From DATKBT01 sp035546295 (GTDB taxonomy: Bacteria > Acidobacteriota > Thermoanaerobaculia > Multivoradales > Multivoraceae), in contig DATKBT010000021.1 of assembly GCA_035546295.1 (NCBI GenBank), positions 60,219 through 124,218 of the forward strand: 64,000 nt of DNA, written 5' to 3'. The position numbers and the translations under genes were made by a program. Positions 18,396-26,666 of this stretch are shown piece by piece. Positions within the stretch are counted from its first letter, which is position 1. Every line of letters begins with the position of its first letter. The notes beneath the pieces were generated by a model that saw only the letters and a list, made by a program, of their open reading frames with translations, searched no databases and was not told the origin of the DNA.

Positions 18396-19693
18396 GGCGG
18401 GCTCGTCCTCCCTGGAACGGAGCTGTGGAGCGGGGAAGTGGATCGGGGGCCGAGGATCGGGGGCCGAGGATCGGCCGCCGAGAATCGGCGGGCCGCCGGA
18501 CGGCGGCGCGCGAGCCTAGCAGCCCGGGGTCGTGCGCCGGGCTGACGGCACCCGTCCGCTCTCGAGCCGAGGGTCCGCGGGCCGGGAGCGCCGAGCTGGA
18601 TCTGCCGGACGACCGGCGGCGCGCACCGACGCCTCTCAGGGCTCAACGGCGGCCGGAGCCCCGACGAGGCCCTGCGCCGCGCTCGACGCCGGCTCGGCCT
18701 GCAACCTCGCGACGAGGTCGCGAGGCGCTCGCTCGCGGAACGACGGTGGAGCTGTGAAGGCGTGACGCCGAACGTTTCGCGAAAGGTGGTGGTGAAGTGG
18801 CTGTGGCTGGCGAAGCCCCAGCGGAGCCCGAGGTCGGAGAGGTTCCGGTCCCCCTCGACCAGCGCGACCAGCGCCTTGCGCAGCCGGATCTGCAACCGGT
18901 ACTGGTGCGGGCTGAGGTCGACGTGCCGGCGGAGCAGGCGGCCGAGGTGAGAGCTCGAGCAGCCGAGCGCGGCCGCCAGCTCCGCGAGCGTGCGGTGGGT
19001 GGCGGACTCGGCGCCGAGCAGCTCGCGGGCGCGCTCACCCAGCGGTGTGCGCTCGAGCAGCGTGTCCCCCCGACGGGCGTCGAAGCGTCGGGCTTCGGCG
19101 ACCGCGCGCCTCAGGAGGAGATGGCTCGCCCTCTCCAGCAGCCCGCGGCGACAGCCTCCCTCCTCGATCGCGGCCGCCAGCTCGCAATGCAGAAAGTAGG
19201 TCGTCGCGCCGACCGGCGCGAGCTGAAACCGCCACCTCGATCGTTCTCCCGCGACGCTCCGCTCGAGCAGCCGCTCCACCAGAGACGCGTCGACGCCGAT
19301 CCAGGTGCTGCGATCGCTCTCGCCCTCGATGCCGTCGCGGAAGTAGATCTGGTCCGGGTCGAGGAAGTGGATGGTCATCGCGTCGGCGAGGTAGGAGGCG
19401 CCACCCAGTCACCGCAGCCTCACGGCTCCCCTCTGAAAGACGACGATGTGCTCGCCCGGGACACCCGAGAAGCGGAAGTTCTCGCTGCCCGGCGCCGTCT
19501 GGAACCGGCCGATGCGCAGCCCTTCGCCCTGGTAGACGACCTGGCCCTCGTTGTTGCAGCGAGGAACCGGCACGCTGCGCTGCTCGCCGACCTGGACCAG
19601 GAGCGGCGGCCCGAGCGCCGGGGCGGCCGCCCCGCTCCCTGGCATCCGCCACGGTCGGCGAGCTCCGGAGTCCTCGGCGACGGCCGTCATCAT
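18221..19693 (-). pseudogene. AraC-family transcriptional regulator interrupted by an in-frame TGA
   Basis: Two collinear pieces in the same frame look like one AraC regulator. The first runs from ATG at 19693 (N-terminal sensor domain, ending GEHIVVFQRGAVRLR) to a TGA at 19409-19411. After the stop the frame continues LGGASYLADAMTIHFLDPD, completing the sensor domain. The two-helix DNA-binding domain follows (LAELAAALGCSSSHLGRLLRRH ... GFASHSHFTTTFRETFGVTP). The DNA-binding domain should end near 18760. Instead the frame runs on without a stop through Arg-rich low-complexity sequence into the ychF gene. Loss of both integrity and natural stop suggests a decaying gene. An internal start at 19378 could still give a truncated DNA-binding protein. 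Confidence 0.7.
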
Positions 19694-19901
19694 GGCTCTG
19701 AGCTTCCTGCGATCTGCGTTTGTCGTCGATCCCTGATTCGAGACGATCCGCCCGACGATCAGTCTAAGACCGCGCCCGTGGGAGCGCCTATCAGGAAACG
19801 CGCCACCGGCTCCCGGTCGGTCCAATCCGATGGATCGATGCGCCGGCGCCACTGGCTCCAGCTCCGGCTCCGGGTTCGGCTCCGGAAGGCTCGATCCTCC
19901 C

Positions 19902-20501
19902 TCAGTCGCCGAACCTCCTCCGCTCGAGCTCGGCCTCGCCGGCGCGCAATCGCACCACGAACAAGTCGCCGTAACGATCTTCGGGGACCTCGACGGTCTC
20001 CTCGACGCCCAGCCGCGCGATCAGGGCCGGAATGGTGTTGGAGTGGCCGGCGACCACGATGGCGCTCCCGGGAGCGGCGCTCGACAGCCGCTGGGCCAAC
20101 GTGTCGCCGGCCGCCGCGTCGATCACCTCGACGGTCAGCCCCAGCCGCTCGGCCAGAGGCTGGACGGTCTCCTGGGTGCGTCGGAACTCGCTGGCGATCA
20201 CCGCCTCGACCCCGTGGTCCGCGAGCTGGTCGGCGAGCGCGCGCGCGCGGGCGGCGCCCTCCTCGGCGAGGCCGGGGTCGGGGTCGCTTCCGTTCGCCTT
20301 CTCGGCGTGGCGGACCAGGAAGAGCGTGATCGGCGCAGCCTCGGAGTCTCCGGCGGCCTCGGGCGAGGGCTTCGCCGCCGTCCTCCCCTCCTCCACCACC
20401 TCCGAAGCCGACCCGCCGCAGCCCAGGAGCGCCCCGGCCAGCAGGACGAGCAGGAGCGAGAGCCGTTGACGTTCCCGGCGCGCGCGAGGACCAGCCGCCA
20501 T
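19902..20501 (-). CDS. Histidine-phosphatase-family lipoprotein (SixA/PGM-like)
   Basis: A 199-residue protein with a lipoprotein signal (LLLVLLAGALLGCGG) and a phosphoglycerate-mutase-like histidine phosphatase domain. The phosphate-binding RHG-type motif appears as LVRHAEKA near residue 65. A second Arg is in SEFRRTQET and the second catalytic His in VVAGHSNTIPAL. Periplasmic or outer-membrane location is implied by the lipobox. The ATG at 20501 overlaps the SDR stop (TGATG), which ties expression to the SDR gene, though no metabolic link is obvious. Substrate unknown. Confidence 0.8.
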   Translation of the reverse strand: MAAGPRARRERQRLSLLLVLLAGALLGCGGSASEVVEEGRTAAKPSPEAAGDSEAAPITLFLVRHAEKANGSDPDPGLAEEGAARARALADQLADHGVEAVIASEFRRTQETVQPLAERLGLTVEVIDAAAGDTLAQRLSSAAPGSAIVVAGHSNTIPALIARLGVEETVEVPEDRYGDLFVVRLRAGEAELERRRFGD

Positions 20502-21418
20502 CAGACCGCTTCCCACGAGAACACGTCGGCCGAGCGGTCGAGCGGGAAGAACGAGCCGGCGAGCGCCGGCATCGCGTGCTCGGCGATCGTCTCGGGCGTC
20601 CAGCCCTCGCCTCGGTGCACCGAGCGGATCGGGCGCGACTGGCTCATCAGGAAGATCTCGTTCTTGCGCACGGCGAAGATCTGCCCGCTCACCTCCTTCG
20701 CCGCATCGCTGCCGAGGAAGGCCGCGAGCGGTGCGATGTGGGCCGGCGTCATCTCCTTGATCTTGGCGACCCGCGCTTCCTGCTCGGGATCGGCGGTCGG
20801 AATGGTGCCGATCAAGCGGCTCCAGGCGAAGGGCGAGATGCAGTTGGAGCGCACCTCGAAGCGCGCCATGTCGAGCGCGATCGACTTCGACAGTCCCACG
20901 ATGCCGAGCTTGGCGGCGGCGGAGTTGGCCTGACCGAAGTTGCCGATCAACCCCGAGGTCGAGGTCATATGGACGAGGGAGCCGCCGATCTGCTTGCGGA
21001 AGTGCGTGGCGGCTGCACGCGAGACGTTGAAGCTGCCTTTGAGGTGGACGCCGATCACGGCGTCCCAGTCGGCCTCGGTCATCTTGTGGAAGATCACGTC
21101 GCGCAGGATGCCGGCGTTGTTGACCACGCAGTCGAGCTGCCCCCAGGTGTCGAGCGCCTGCTCGACGATGCGGTGCGCGGCGTCCCACGCGGCGACGCTG
21201 TCGTAGCTGGCGACCGCCTCGCCGCCCGCCGCCGTGATCTCGTCGACGACCTGCTGCGCGGGAGTCCGATCGGCGCCCTCCCCCTTCTCCGATCCGCCCA
21301 GGTCGTTGACCACGACCTTCGCGCCGCATGCCGCCATCAGCTTGGCGATCTCTCGGCCGATGCCGCGCCCGGCGCCGGTGACGATCGCGACCTTCTCGTG
21401 GAGCATCGGTGGGTTCAT
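20501..21418 (-). CDS. Short-chain dehydrogenase/reductase family protein lacking the catalytic Tyr
   Basis: A 305-residue Rossmann-fold protein related to 3-hydroxyacyl-CoA dehydrogenases of the multifunctional-enzyme-2 group. The cofactor motif (VTGAGRGIGREIA), the NNAG motif and the active-site Ser (HMTSTSG) are present. Where the YxxxK motif is expected it reads GQANSAAAKLG: Lys is kept but Tyr is replaced by Ser (codon TCC, one base from TAC). The C-terminal extension ends RSADVFSWEAV. Two MaoC-fold genes upstream suggest a hydratase-dehydrogenase set acting on acyl-CoA or acyl-ACP. With Tyr missing, normal SDR catalysis is doubtful. Confidence 0.82.
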   Translation of the reverse strand: MNPPMLHEKVAIVTGAGRGIGREIAKLMAACGAKVVVNDLGGSEKGEGADRTPAQQVVDEITAAGGEAVASYDSVAAWDAAHRIVEQALDTWGQLDCVVNNAGILRDVIFHKMTEADWDAVIGVHLKGSFNVSRAAATHFRKQIGGSLVHMTSTSGLIGNFGQANSAAAKLGIVGLSKSIALDMARFEVRSNCISPFAWSRLIGTIPTADPEQEARVAKIKEMTPAHIAPLAAFLGSDAAKEVSGQIFAVRKNEIFLMSQSRPIRSVHRGEGWTPETIAEHAMPALAGSFFPLDRSADVFSWEAV

Positions 21419-21440
21419 CGGGGAGTCCTCGAGTGGCGGC

Positions 21441-21489
21441 CTTCAGCGAAGCGACGGCATTCAGCGAAGCGGAAGCCTCCAGCGAAGCG
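21441..21489. repeat. 18-bp-period direct repeats (three copies)
   Basis: Three copies of TTCAGCGAAGCG-like sequence at 21441-21453, 21459-21471 and 21477-21489, spaced exactly 18 bases, lie between the SDR start and the MaoC stop. No gene is evident here. The period is a multiple of three, so it could be a remnant of coding repeats or a regulator-binding array; neither can be shown from sequence. Confidence 0.75.
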
Positions 21490-21498
21490 ATGTCGGAC

Positions 21499-21921
21499 CT
21501 AGGCGTCGACGCGCGCGGTGGCGCTGCCGGACAGCACCTCGACGCCGTCCTGGTTGACGGTCGAGATCTCGAGGTCGACGAGATGCTCTCCCGCCTCCTC
21601 ACGGATCGCACTGACCGTGGCGGTCGCACGGAGCGTGTCGCCCGGCCACACCTGCGCCTTGAACCGCACGCCGTATCGCTTCAGCCGGCCGTCCCCGACG
21701 GTGTCGGTGACCAGCTTGCCCGTCATCCCCATGGTCAGCATGCCGTGGGCGAAGACCGCCGGATAGCCGGCCACCCTGGTGGCGAAGATCTCGTCGGTGT
21801 GCAGCGGGTTGTAGTCCCCGGACGCCCCCGCGTACTGGACGATCTGGGTGCGGGTCAGGTCGTCGACCAGGACCTGCTCGAACCTCTGGCCGACCTCGAT
21901 CTCGCTCGCCTTCAGCGCCAT
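21499..21921 (-). CDS. MaoC-family (hotdog) hydratase
   Basis: A 140-residue hotdog-fold protein with the hydratase-2 signature YAGASGDYNPLHTDEIFA (catalytic Asp and His) and FAHGMLTMGMTGKLV. It would hydrate trans-2-enoyl thioesters to (R)-3-hydroxyacyl thioesters. I chose the ATG at 21921 because a GGGGAGG Shine-Dalgarno lies 9 bases upstream; the ATG at 21930 directly abuts it. With the upstream FAS1-like MaoC gene it resembles the two-subunit HadA/HadB-type dehydratases. Confidence 0.85.
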   Translation of the reverse strand: MALKASEIEVGQRFEQVLVDDLTRTQIVQYAGASGDYNPLHTDEIFATRVAGYPAVFAHGMLTMGMTGKLVTDTVGDGRLKRYGVRFKAQVWPGDTLRATATVSAIREEAGEHLVDLEISTVNQDGVEVLSGSATARVDA

Positions 21922-22078
21922 GTTCGTCATCCTCCCCTGGAAGCCACCTCGCGACGTCGACGAGTGTGGCCGATGGCCGGAACCCCGCGGGCGCCCCGAG
22001 TCGACCGAACCGGCTCGCGCGCCGCGTCGGCGAGCTCCCGGCTCGAGCGTCCAGGTCGCCCACTGCGCGGGCGCCTCG

Positions 22079-22561
22079 CTACTCCTGCTCCACGACCCTC
22101 TCGGTGCGCACGCCGACCGAGCGCGCGGTGACCACCAGCTCGCCGTCCTGGTCTCGGTACTCGGTGATCCGCTCGCTGAACAGCAGCTTGCCGCCGCGCC
22201 TGCCCTGCTTCTCCCAGCTCTCCCCATCGCGAACCGTGACGCTCAGCACGTCTGCGGGCCGAGGATGGCGGTGGTACTCGAAATGCTGCTCGGCGTGCAG
22301 ACCGGTCCCGCCGCCGACCTGATCGGGGGTTCCGCTGGGCTCTCGCCCGGAGCCGAACCAGGGCTCGCCGATCCTGGGCCGCAGGAAGTACTCGGGGTCG
22401 AACTGGGCGCTCGCCTGACAGAAGGTCGGCGGCGCGATGATCCCCTGCGCCTCGGTGCCGGCGGCGTGTTCGGCGTCGGAGTAGACGGGGTTGGGATCCC
22501 CGACTGCGCGCGCGAACATCAGGATGTGGCTCGCTTCGACCGGAAAACGGATCTCGGTCAT
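22079..22561 (-). CDS. MaoC-like N-terminal (FAS1-type) dehydratase subunit
   Basis: A 160-residue protein beginning RFPVEASHILMFARAVGDPN, then IIAPPTFCQASAQFDPEY and LHAEQHFEYHRHPRPADVL. This is the pattern of FAS1-like MaoC dehydratase domains that lack catalytic residues and pair with an active MaoC subunit. A gap of about 157 bases separates it from the active MaoC gene. It is likely the first gene of the set running to the histidine phosphatase. Substrate is unknown; fatty-acid elongation or breakdown of branched/aromatic acids are both possible. Confidence 0.78.
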   Translation of the reverse strand: MTEIRFPVEASHILMFARAVGDPNPVYSDAEHAAGTEAQGIIAPPTFCQASAQFDPEYFLRPRIGEPWFGSGREPSGTPDQVGGGTGLHAEQHFEYHRHPRPADVLSVTVRDGESWEKQGRRGGKLLFSERITEYRDQDGELVVTARSVGVRTERVVEQE

Positions 22562-22966
22562 CGGGTTCCTCCAGCCGGCAGCCGCTCCGACCCCCGATCC
22601 AGTCCGCGGGTCCCGGGCGCCGCTCCTCGAGGCGGGCAATCTATCAGCCGGCTGAGTCCGAAGGGCGGCCTGGGCTCGAGCGCTCGCTCGATCAATGCTG
22701 ATCGCCGACCAGACCGGCGCGACCGCCAACCGCCAGAGCCAGAGTCACAGCCACAGCCACCGCCACCGCCACCGCCACCGCCACCGAGCATCGCCGCGGC
22801 GAAGCCCGTCGCCGATGCAACCGATACGATCCGCTGCTCGTGGGACATCGGCTCCAATCGAATCGCCTGTCGACCTCTTGGAGGTGGCGCGATCCATGAT
22901 CCGGCGCGGCCTCGACCACCCCGAGACCAAGAAGTCGCGACTCCGAGCCTTCGGCGTCCGCTGTCG
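22562..22966. other. Divergent intergenic region with a trinucleotide-type repeat
   Basis: About 400 bases between the divergent dehydratase and rsmE genes, so it should hold two promoters, but no clear -35/-10 pair was found. It contains the CCACCG repeat listed separately. Open frames through it are composition artefacts. Confidence 0.5.
22746..22785. repeat. CCACCG/CCACAG microsatellite
   Basis: About six tandem hexamers (two CCACAG-like, then CCACCG units) in the intergenic region upstream of rsmE. Slippage-prone; no sign that it is coding. Confidence 0.85.
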
Positions 22967-23692
22967 ATGAACCTCCTCCTGCTCACCGAGAGCGATCTCG
23001 ACGCCGAAGGCCTCGCCGAGCTCCGCGACGAGCGGATCGATCACGTGCGGCGGATCCTGCGAGCGCGACCGGGGGACGTGCTGCGCGTCGGCCGCCTCGA
23101 TGGACCGATCGGCGAAGGGCGCATCGAGACCCTCGATCGTGAGAGGTTGGTCCTGAGCGTCACCTGGGGCGGACCGCCTCCGCCGCCGCTCCCCGCCACT
23201 CTGATCCTCGCTCTTCCGCGCCCCAAGTTCCTCGGCCGCATCCTGCAGTCGGCGACCGAGGTCGGGGTCAAGGAGATCGTGTTGCTCGGCACTCGACGGG
23301 TCGAGAAGAGCTACTGGAGCAGCTCGCTGCTCGAGCCGGCGGCAATCGAGCGGCACCTGCGCCTGGGTCTCGAGCAGGCCTGCGACACGATCCTTCCGCG
23401 CGTCGAGCTCGAGCGGCGCTTCCGCCGCTTCGTCGAGCAGCGCCTGCCCGAGCTGCTCGCGAAGGGCGAGCTGATCGTCGCCCACGTGGAGGCCCCGCGC
23501 GACTTTCCGGCCGACGACGCAACGGTCGCGGGCGTCCTCGTCGGTCCGGAGGGGGGTCTCCTGGACCACGAGATCGAGGCGCTCGCCGAGAGAGGAGCCC
23601 GGCTCGTCGGCCTCGGTCCTCGGACGCTCCGGGTCGAGACCGCCGTCTCGGTGGCACTGGGCGCTCTGCTGCGCCGGCAGCCCGTTGTATGA
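22967..23692 (+). CDS. rsmE: 16S rRNA m3U1498 methyltransferase RsmE
   Basis: A 241-residue SPOUT-class methyltransferase. The N-terminal PUA-like domain includes DHVRRILRARPGDVLRV. The knot domain shows LALPRPKFLGRILQSATEVGVKEIV, the VGPEGGLLDHEIE motif and the C-terminal GLGPRTLRVETAVSVALG motif. These are diagnostic for RsmE, which methylates U1498 of 16S rRNA. The ATG at 22967 starts directly at the conserved N-terminus. It faces the dap operon and ends about 165 bases from it. Confidence 0.92.
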   Translation: MNLLLLTESDLDAEGLAELRDERIDHVRRILRARPGDVLRVGRLDGPIGEGRIETLDRERLVLSVTWGGPPPPPLPATLILALPRPKFLGRILQSATEVGVKEIVLLGTRRVEKSYWSSSLLEPAAIERHLRLGLEQACDTILPRVELERRFRRFVEQRLPELLAKGELIVAHVEAPRDFPADDATVAGVLVGPEGGLLDHEIEALAERGARLVGLGPRTLRVETAVSVALGALLRRQPVV

Positions 23693-23857
23693 AGCTCCTA
23701 GGAGCCGGCGCCAGAGCCCGCGCTCGAGGTCCGTCAGCTCCGCAGGTCAGGAACGAACAGCGGTCGTGGCCGGCGCCGCGAGCCGGTCGGCCGCCGGCAG
23801 CCGCCGTGAGATGCCCCAGGCCGGGCAGCGACGAGCCGCTCCCCGGCCCGACCCGGT

Positions 23858-24724
23858 TCACCGCAATGCCTCCTCGAGCGCGGTCGCCGCATCCGTGGAG
23901 GCGTCCCGATACTTGACGATGATCGGCGCGAACAGCGACAGACCGTGCTCCTCGGCGAAGGCGCCTCGCGGCGTGCGAGCGCCCGGCACCACCACCGCGC
24001 CCTCGGGCACCTGGCCCCGCCGGATCGTCTCCTCGACCAGGTCGTAGATCAGGGTCGACGCGGTCAGATGCACGCCCGGCGCCAGCACCGCCCGCCGTCC
24101 CACCAGCACCCCCTCGAAGACGCCGCTCTGGGCGCCGACGAACGCCCCCGACTCGACGACGACCGGGAGAGCGCCAGGCGGCTCGAGCACGCCGCCGATC
24201 TGAACGCCCGCGGAGAGGTGGACGTGCGCGCCGATCTGCGCGCAGCTCCCCACCAGGACGTGCGAATCGATCATCGTCCCTTCGCCGACCCAGGCGCCCA
24301 CGTTGACGTAGGAGGGCGGCATGACGACGACGCCGGCGGCGAGGTGGGCCCCCCGCCGAACGGCCGAGCCGCCGGGGACGAGCCGGATGCCGTCGCCGGC
24401 CTCGAAGCGGCGCACCGGAAACGCCGCGCGATCGAGGGCGGGCGCGGCGCCCCCCGGCATCTCGACGATCGGTGTGGAGCGAAACCCGGCGAGGATCGCC
24501 GTCTTGACCCAGGGCACGGCGCGCCAGCCGCCGCCGTCGGCGACCGGCAGCGCAGCGCGGATCACGCCGCGCTCGAGCCCCGTGATCGCGGCTTCGAGCG
24601 CGATCGGGAGCAGCGGATCGTCCAACACCGCCTCCGTTGCACGCGAGAAGAACCCGTCCAGACGCTCGACGCCGAATCGCAGGTCGGGCTCGAGCGACGG
24701 CGAAGCCGACTCGGGCGCGCTCAC
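23858..24724 (-). CDS. dapD: Tetrahydrodipicolinate N-succinyltransferase
   Basis: A 288-residue protein with a helical N-terminal domain (FFSRATEAVLDD, GGWRAVPWVKTAIL). A left-handed beta-helix of hexapeptide repeats follows (VVMPPSYVNVGAWVGEG, MIDSHVLVGSCAQIGAHVHL, VIVESG-like repeats). It succinylates tetrahydrodipicolinate in the succinylase branch of lysine/meso-diaminopimelate synthesis. The GTG start at 24724 overlaps the dapA stop (GTGA), so it is the third gene of a tight dapB-dapA-dapD operon. Confidence 0.92.
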   Translation of the reverse strand: MSAPESASPSLEPDLRFGVERLDGFFSRATEAVLDDPLLPIALEAAITGLERGVIRAALPVADGGGWRAVPWVKTAILAGFRSTPIVEMPGGAAPALDRAAFPVRRFEAGDGIRLVPGGSAVRRGAHLAAGVVVMPPSYVNVGAWVGEGTMIDSHVLVGSCAQIGAHVHLSAGVQIGGVLEPPGALPVVVESGAFVGAQSGVFEGVLVGRRAVLAPGVHLTASTLIYDLVEETIRRGQVPEGAVVVPGARTPRGAFAEEHGLSLFAPIIVKYRDASTDAATALEEALR

Positions 24725-25653
24725 GCCGCCACCTCGCGGAAGCCGGCGAGCACTCCGTCGAGCCGGCGCCGGGTCTCCTCCGACGCGCGGCTCAGGGGGA
24801 GACGAACGGTGTCGTCGGCGATGCCGAGGATGGCGAGCGCCGCCTTGAGCGGCACCGGGTTCGACTCGAGGAAGAGCGCCTCCATCAGGGGCGACAGCGC
24901 CCTGTGCAGGTGGCGCGCCTCGGTCAGCCGGCCGTCGAGCGCGGCTTCGACCAGCCGGCGCATCTCGGTCGGCATCACGTTGCCGGCGACCGAGACGAGA
25001 CCGCGAGCGCCGAGCGCGATCGCGGCGAGCGCGATCCAATCGTCGCCGGCGAGCACCGTCCTGCCCTCGGGCAGCTCGCGCAGCATGCGGTCGATCTGCG
25101 CCAGGTCGCCGCTCGACTCCTTGATCGCGACCACGCTCGGGATGCTCCACAGCCGCGCGAGGTTCGGGGGCGTGAGGTTCTGGCCGGTTCGCCCCGGGAC
25201 GTTGTAGACCATCAGCGGGAAGTCCGCGGCGGCCTCGGCGACCGCGGCGAAGTGCGCGAACAGGCCGTCCGGGTTCGGCTTGTTGTAGTAGGGGGTGACC
25301 AGCAGAGCCCCGTTCGCGCCCGCCGCCCGGGCGCTGCGGGTGAAGCGGACGGCCTCGCGCGTGTCGTTCGATCCGCAGCCGACGATGACGGGCAGCCCGC
25401 GAGCCGCAGCGATCACGGTCTCGACGATCCGCTCGCGCTCGTCGTCGTCGAGGGTGGCGGCCTCGCCCGTCGAGCCCAGCGCCACCAGCCCGTGGGCGCC
25501 GCCCTCGACCACGCGCGTGGTCAAGGCCGAGCAGGCCTGCAAGTCGAGGCTGCCGTCCTGGCGAAAGGACGTCGCGAGCGCCACCCATAGACCGTCGAAG
25601 CCGCCGCGTGACGTTGGATCGCGAGCCTCGAGCCTCCTCTGTCGCTCCTGCAT
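24721..25653 (-). CDS. dapA: 4-hydroxy-tetrahydrodipicolinate synthase
   Basis: A 310-residue class I aldolase-type TIM barrel. The pyruvate-binding motif LGSTGEAATL, the catalytic Tyr in LMVYNVPGRTGQN and the Schiff-base Lys in VVAIKESSGDL are all visible. It condenses pyruvate with aspartate semialdehyde, the first committed step to diaminopimelate and lysine. The ATG follows the dapB stop by one base. The first 15 residues (MQERQRRLEARDPTS) are extra compared with common family starts, so translation may begin a little later. Confidence 0.93.
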   Translation of the reverse strand: MQERQRRLEARDPTSRGGFDGLWVALATSFRQDGSLDLQACSALTTRVVEGGAHGLVALGSTGEAATLDDDERERIVETVIAAARGLPVIVGCGSNDTREAVRFTRSARAAGANGALLVTPYYNKPNPDGLFAHFAAVAEAAADFPLMVYNVPGRTGQNLTPPNLARLWSIPSVVAIKESSGDLAQIDRMLRELPEGRTVLAGDDWIALAAIALGARGLVSVAGNVMPTEMRRLVEAALDGRLTEARHLHRALSPLMEALFLESNPVPLKAALAILGIADDTVRLPLSRASEETRRRLDGVLAGFREVAA

Positions 25654-25654
25654 C

Positions 25655-26335
25655 TCAGTCTCCTCGGATGAGTGGACCGAGCATCGCGTCGGCGACGTGG
25701 TCCATGGTGAACAGGCCGCGGCGACCGGCGATCCAGTCGGCGGCAGACAACAGTCCCTGGGCGAACGGCGCGCGCGTGCGCGCGCGATGGATCAGCTCGA
25801 GCTGCTCGCCGGGCGCATCGAGCCCGAGCACGTGCGTACCCGCCGCATGGCCCGCGCGCAAGGTGCTGACCGCGAGCTCGCCGGCCTCGCCCGCCCCCTC
25901 TCGCCACGCCGCCGCAAGCCGCAGTGCGGTCCCCGACGGCGCGTCGCGCTTCGCGGCATGGTGGTGGTCGAGGAGGTAGCCCCCTGCGGCGTCTCCGTAG
26001 TGGGCGCGCATGAACGCGCCGAGCACCCGCGCCAGCCGCGTCATCAGGAGCACGGTGAGCGATCCGTTGGGGGCGACGACCACCCCGATGCGCTCGCCGA
26101 CCCGACGCTCCAGGTCGTCGAGCCGCCAGCCGGTAACCGCGATCACCAGGTGCGTCGAGTGCTCGAGCGCCCACTCGAGGTGCGGTTCGACCGCCTCGGC
26201 CAGGGAGCAGTCGATGGCCACGCGCACCGGCTCCCCCGGCCGCTCGCCCCGTCCACAGCGCCAGGCGACGCGGTCAACCGCGGCTTCTGCCACCGCGCCG
26301 GCCAGCCGTCCCCGGCCGAAGATGCCGATCCTCAT
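25655..26335 (-). CDS. dapB: 4-hydroxy-tetrahydrodipicolinate reductase, short form
   Basis: A 226-residue reductase. The catalytic/substrate segment is DHHHAAKRDAPSGTAL and the N-terminus is a short Rossmann start (MRIGIFGRGRLAG) in place of the longer GxxGRMG form. This is the compact type also seen in Bacteroidota. It reduces the DapA product with NAD(P)H. The ATG at 26335 begins directly at the Rossmann strand. About 130 bases upstream lies an intrinsic terminator preceded by a strong promoter, so operon expression may be controlled by termination in the leader. Confidence 0.88.
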   Translation of the reverse strand: MRIGIFGRGRLAGAVAEAAVDRVAWRCGRGERPGEPVRVAIDCSLAEAVEPHLEWALEHSTHLVIAVTGWRLDDLERRVGERIGVVVAPNGSLTVLLMTRLARVLGAFMRAHYGDAAGGYLLDHHHAAKRDAPSGTALRLAAAWREGAGEAGELAVSTLRAGHAAGTHVLGLDAPGEQLELIHRARTRAPFAQGLLSAADWIAGRRGLFTMDHVADAMLGPLIRGD

Positions 26336-26467
26336 CGCCCGGTCCGCGGTGCTGGCGAATCGTGGAGCGGCTCGCGACCGTCCCGTCTCGTCTCGAGGAG
26401 CTGCATGGGACACCTCTCGTGGTTCCGGTGGACTCGGAGCTCCACGACCGGTGCCCCGAAACGACGA
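26336..26467. other. 5' untranslated stretch between leader terminator and dapB
   Basis: About 130 bases between the terminator at 26468-26498 and the dapB start. It would be transcribed only on read-through of the terminator, unless a promoter I did not find lies here. No coding sequence is recognised on either strand. Confidence 0.45.
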
Positions 26468-26632
26468 AAACCCGCTTCGGCAGCACCGTCGCGGGTTTGG
26501 AGGCTTTCGAGCGTTGGTCTCGGATCGGCTCAGGGCCCAGAGTCGAACGCACCCTCTCCTCGCGCACGGCGTGGAGCCTTGCGCTTGCACTTTCGCGGCA
26601 GCGAGAGGAGGTGACAGCTCGTCATTGGGCTT
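26465..26632 (-). ncRNA. Candidate structured leader RNA or small RNA upstream of dapB
   Basis: A strong promoter (26638-26666) and an intrinsic terminator (26468-26498) define a predicted transcript of about 165 nt ahead of dapB. The RNA can form a long helix between CACC-TCCTCTCGC near position 21-32 and the complementary purine-rich segment near 71-84, with smaller hairpins above and below. It also contains an AUG about 8 nt from the predicted start. That AUG opens a 31-codon frame with a basic core RKCKRKAPRR (three Lys codons within five), ending at a UGA 30-odd nt before the terminator. No Shine-Dalgarno precedes it. It could be an attenuation leader for a lysine-pathway operon or an independent sRNA. 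It does not match the lysine riboswitch, SRP or RNase P features I know. Confidence 0.4.
26468..26498 (-). terminator. Intrinsic terminator upstream of dapB
   Basis: On the minus strand AAACCCGC pairs with GCGGGTTT, with an inner CGG/CCG extension around the loop. The 3' arm runs into TTTT. The perfect 8-bp outer stem and T-run fit a rho-independent terminator. The symmetric A/T ends might allow some function on the plus strand too. Confidence 0.7.
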
Positions 26633-26637
26633 GCAGG

Positions 26638-26666
26638 ATTAGAGGCGATCCTCGACGCCCTGTCAA
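26638..26666 (-). promoter_or_regulatory. Sigma-70-type promoter (TTGACA, 17-bp spacer, TCTAAT)
   Basis: Read on the minus strand, a perfect -35 box TTGACA (26666-26661) is followed by a 17-base spacer and TCTAAT (26643-26638), one base from the consensus. Transcription would start near 26630-26632 and run towards dapB. It is the clearest promoter in the window. Confidence 0.75.

Noticed and set aside
19409..19411. Selenocysteine at the AraC in-frame TGA
   Set aside because: SelD is present in the window, but AraC sensor domains have no known Sec/Cys at this position and no SECIS-like hairpin follows at the right distance.
22746..22785. CRISPR array
   Set aside because: Units are six bases with no spacers; a microsatellite. 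No cas genes in the window.
26465..26632. Lysine riboswitch, tRNA, SRP RNA or 6S RNA in the dapB leader
   Set aside because: A CCCTGAGCCGAT stretch resembles part of E. coli 6S RNA and a TTCGACT loop resembles a tRNA T-loop. However, the flanking stems do not pair as required and the SRP and lysine-riboswitch core motifs are absent. Left as an unclassified candidate leader or sRNA.
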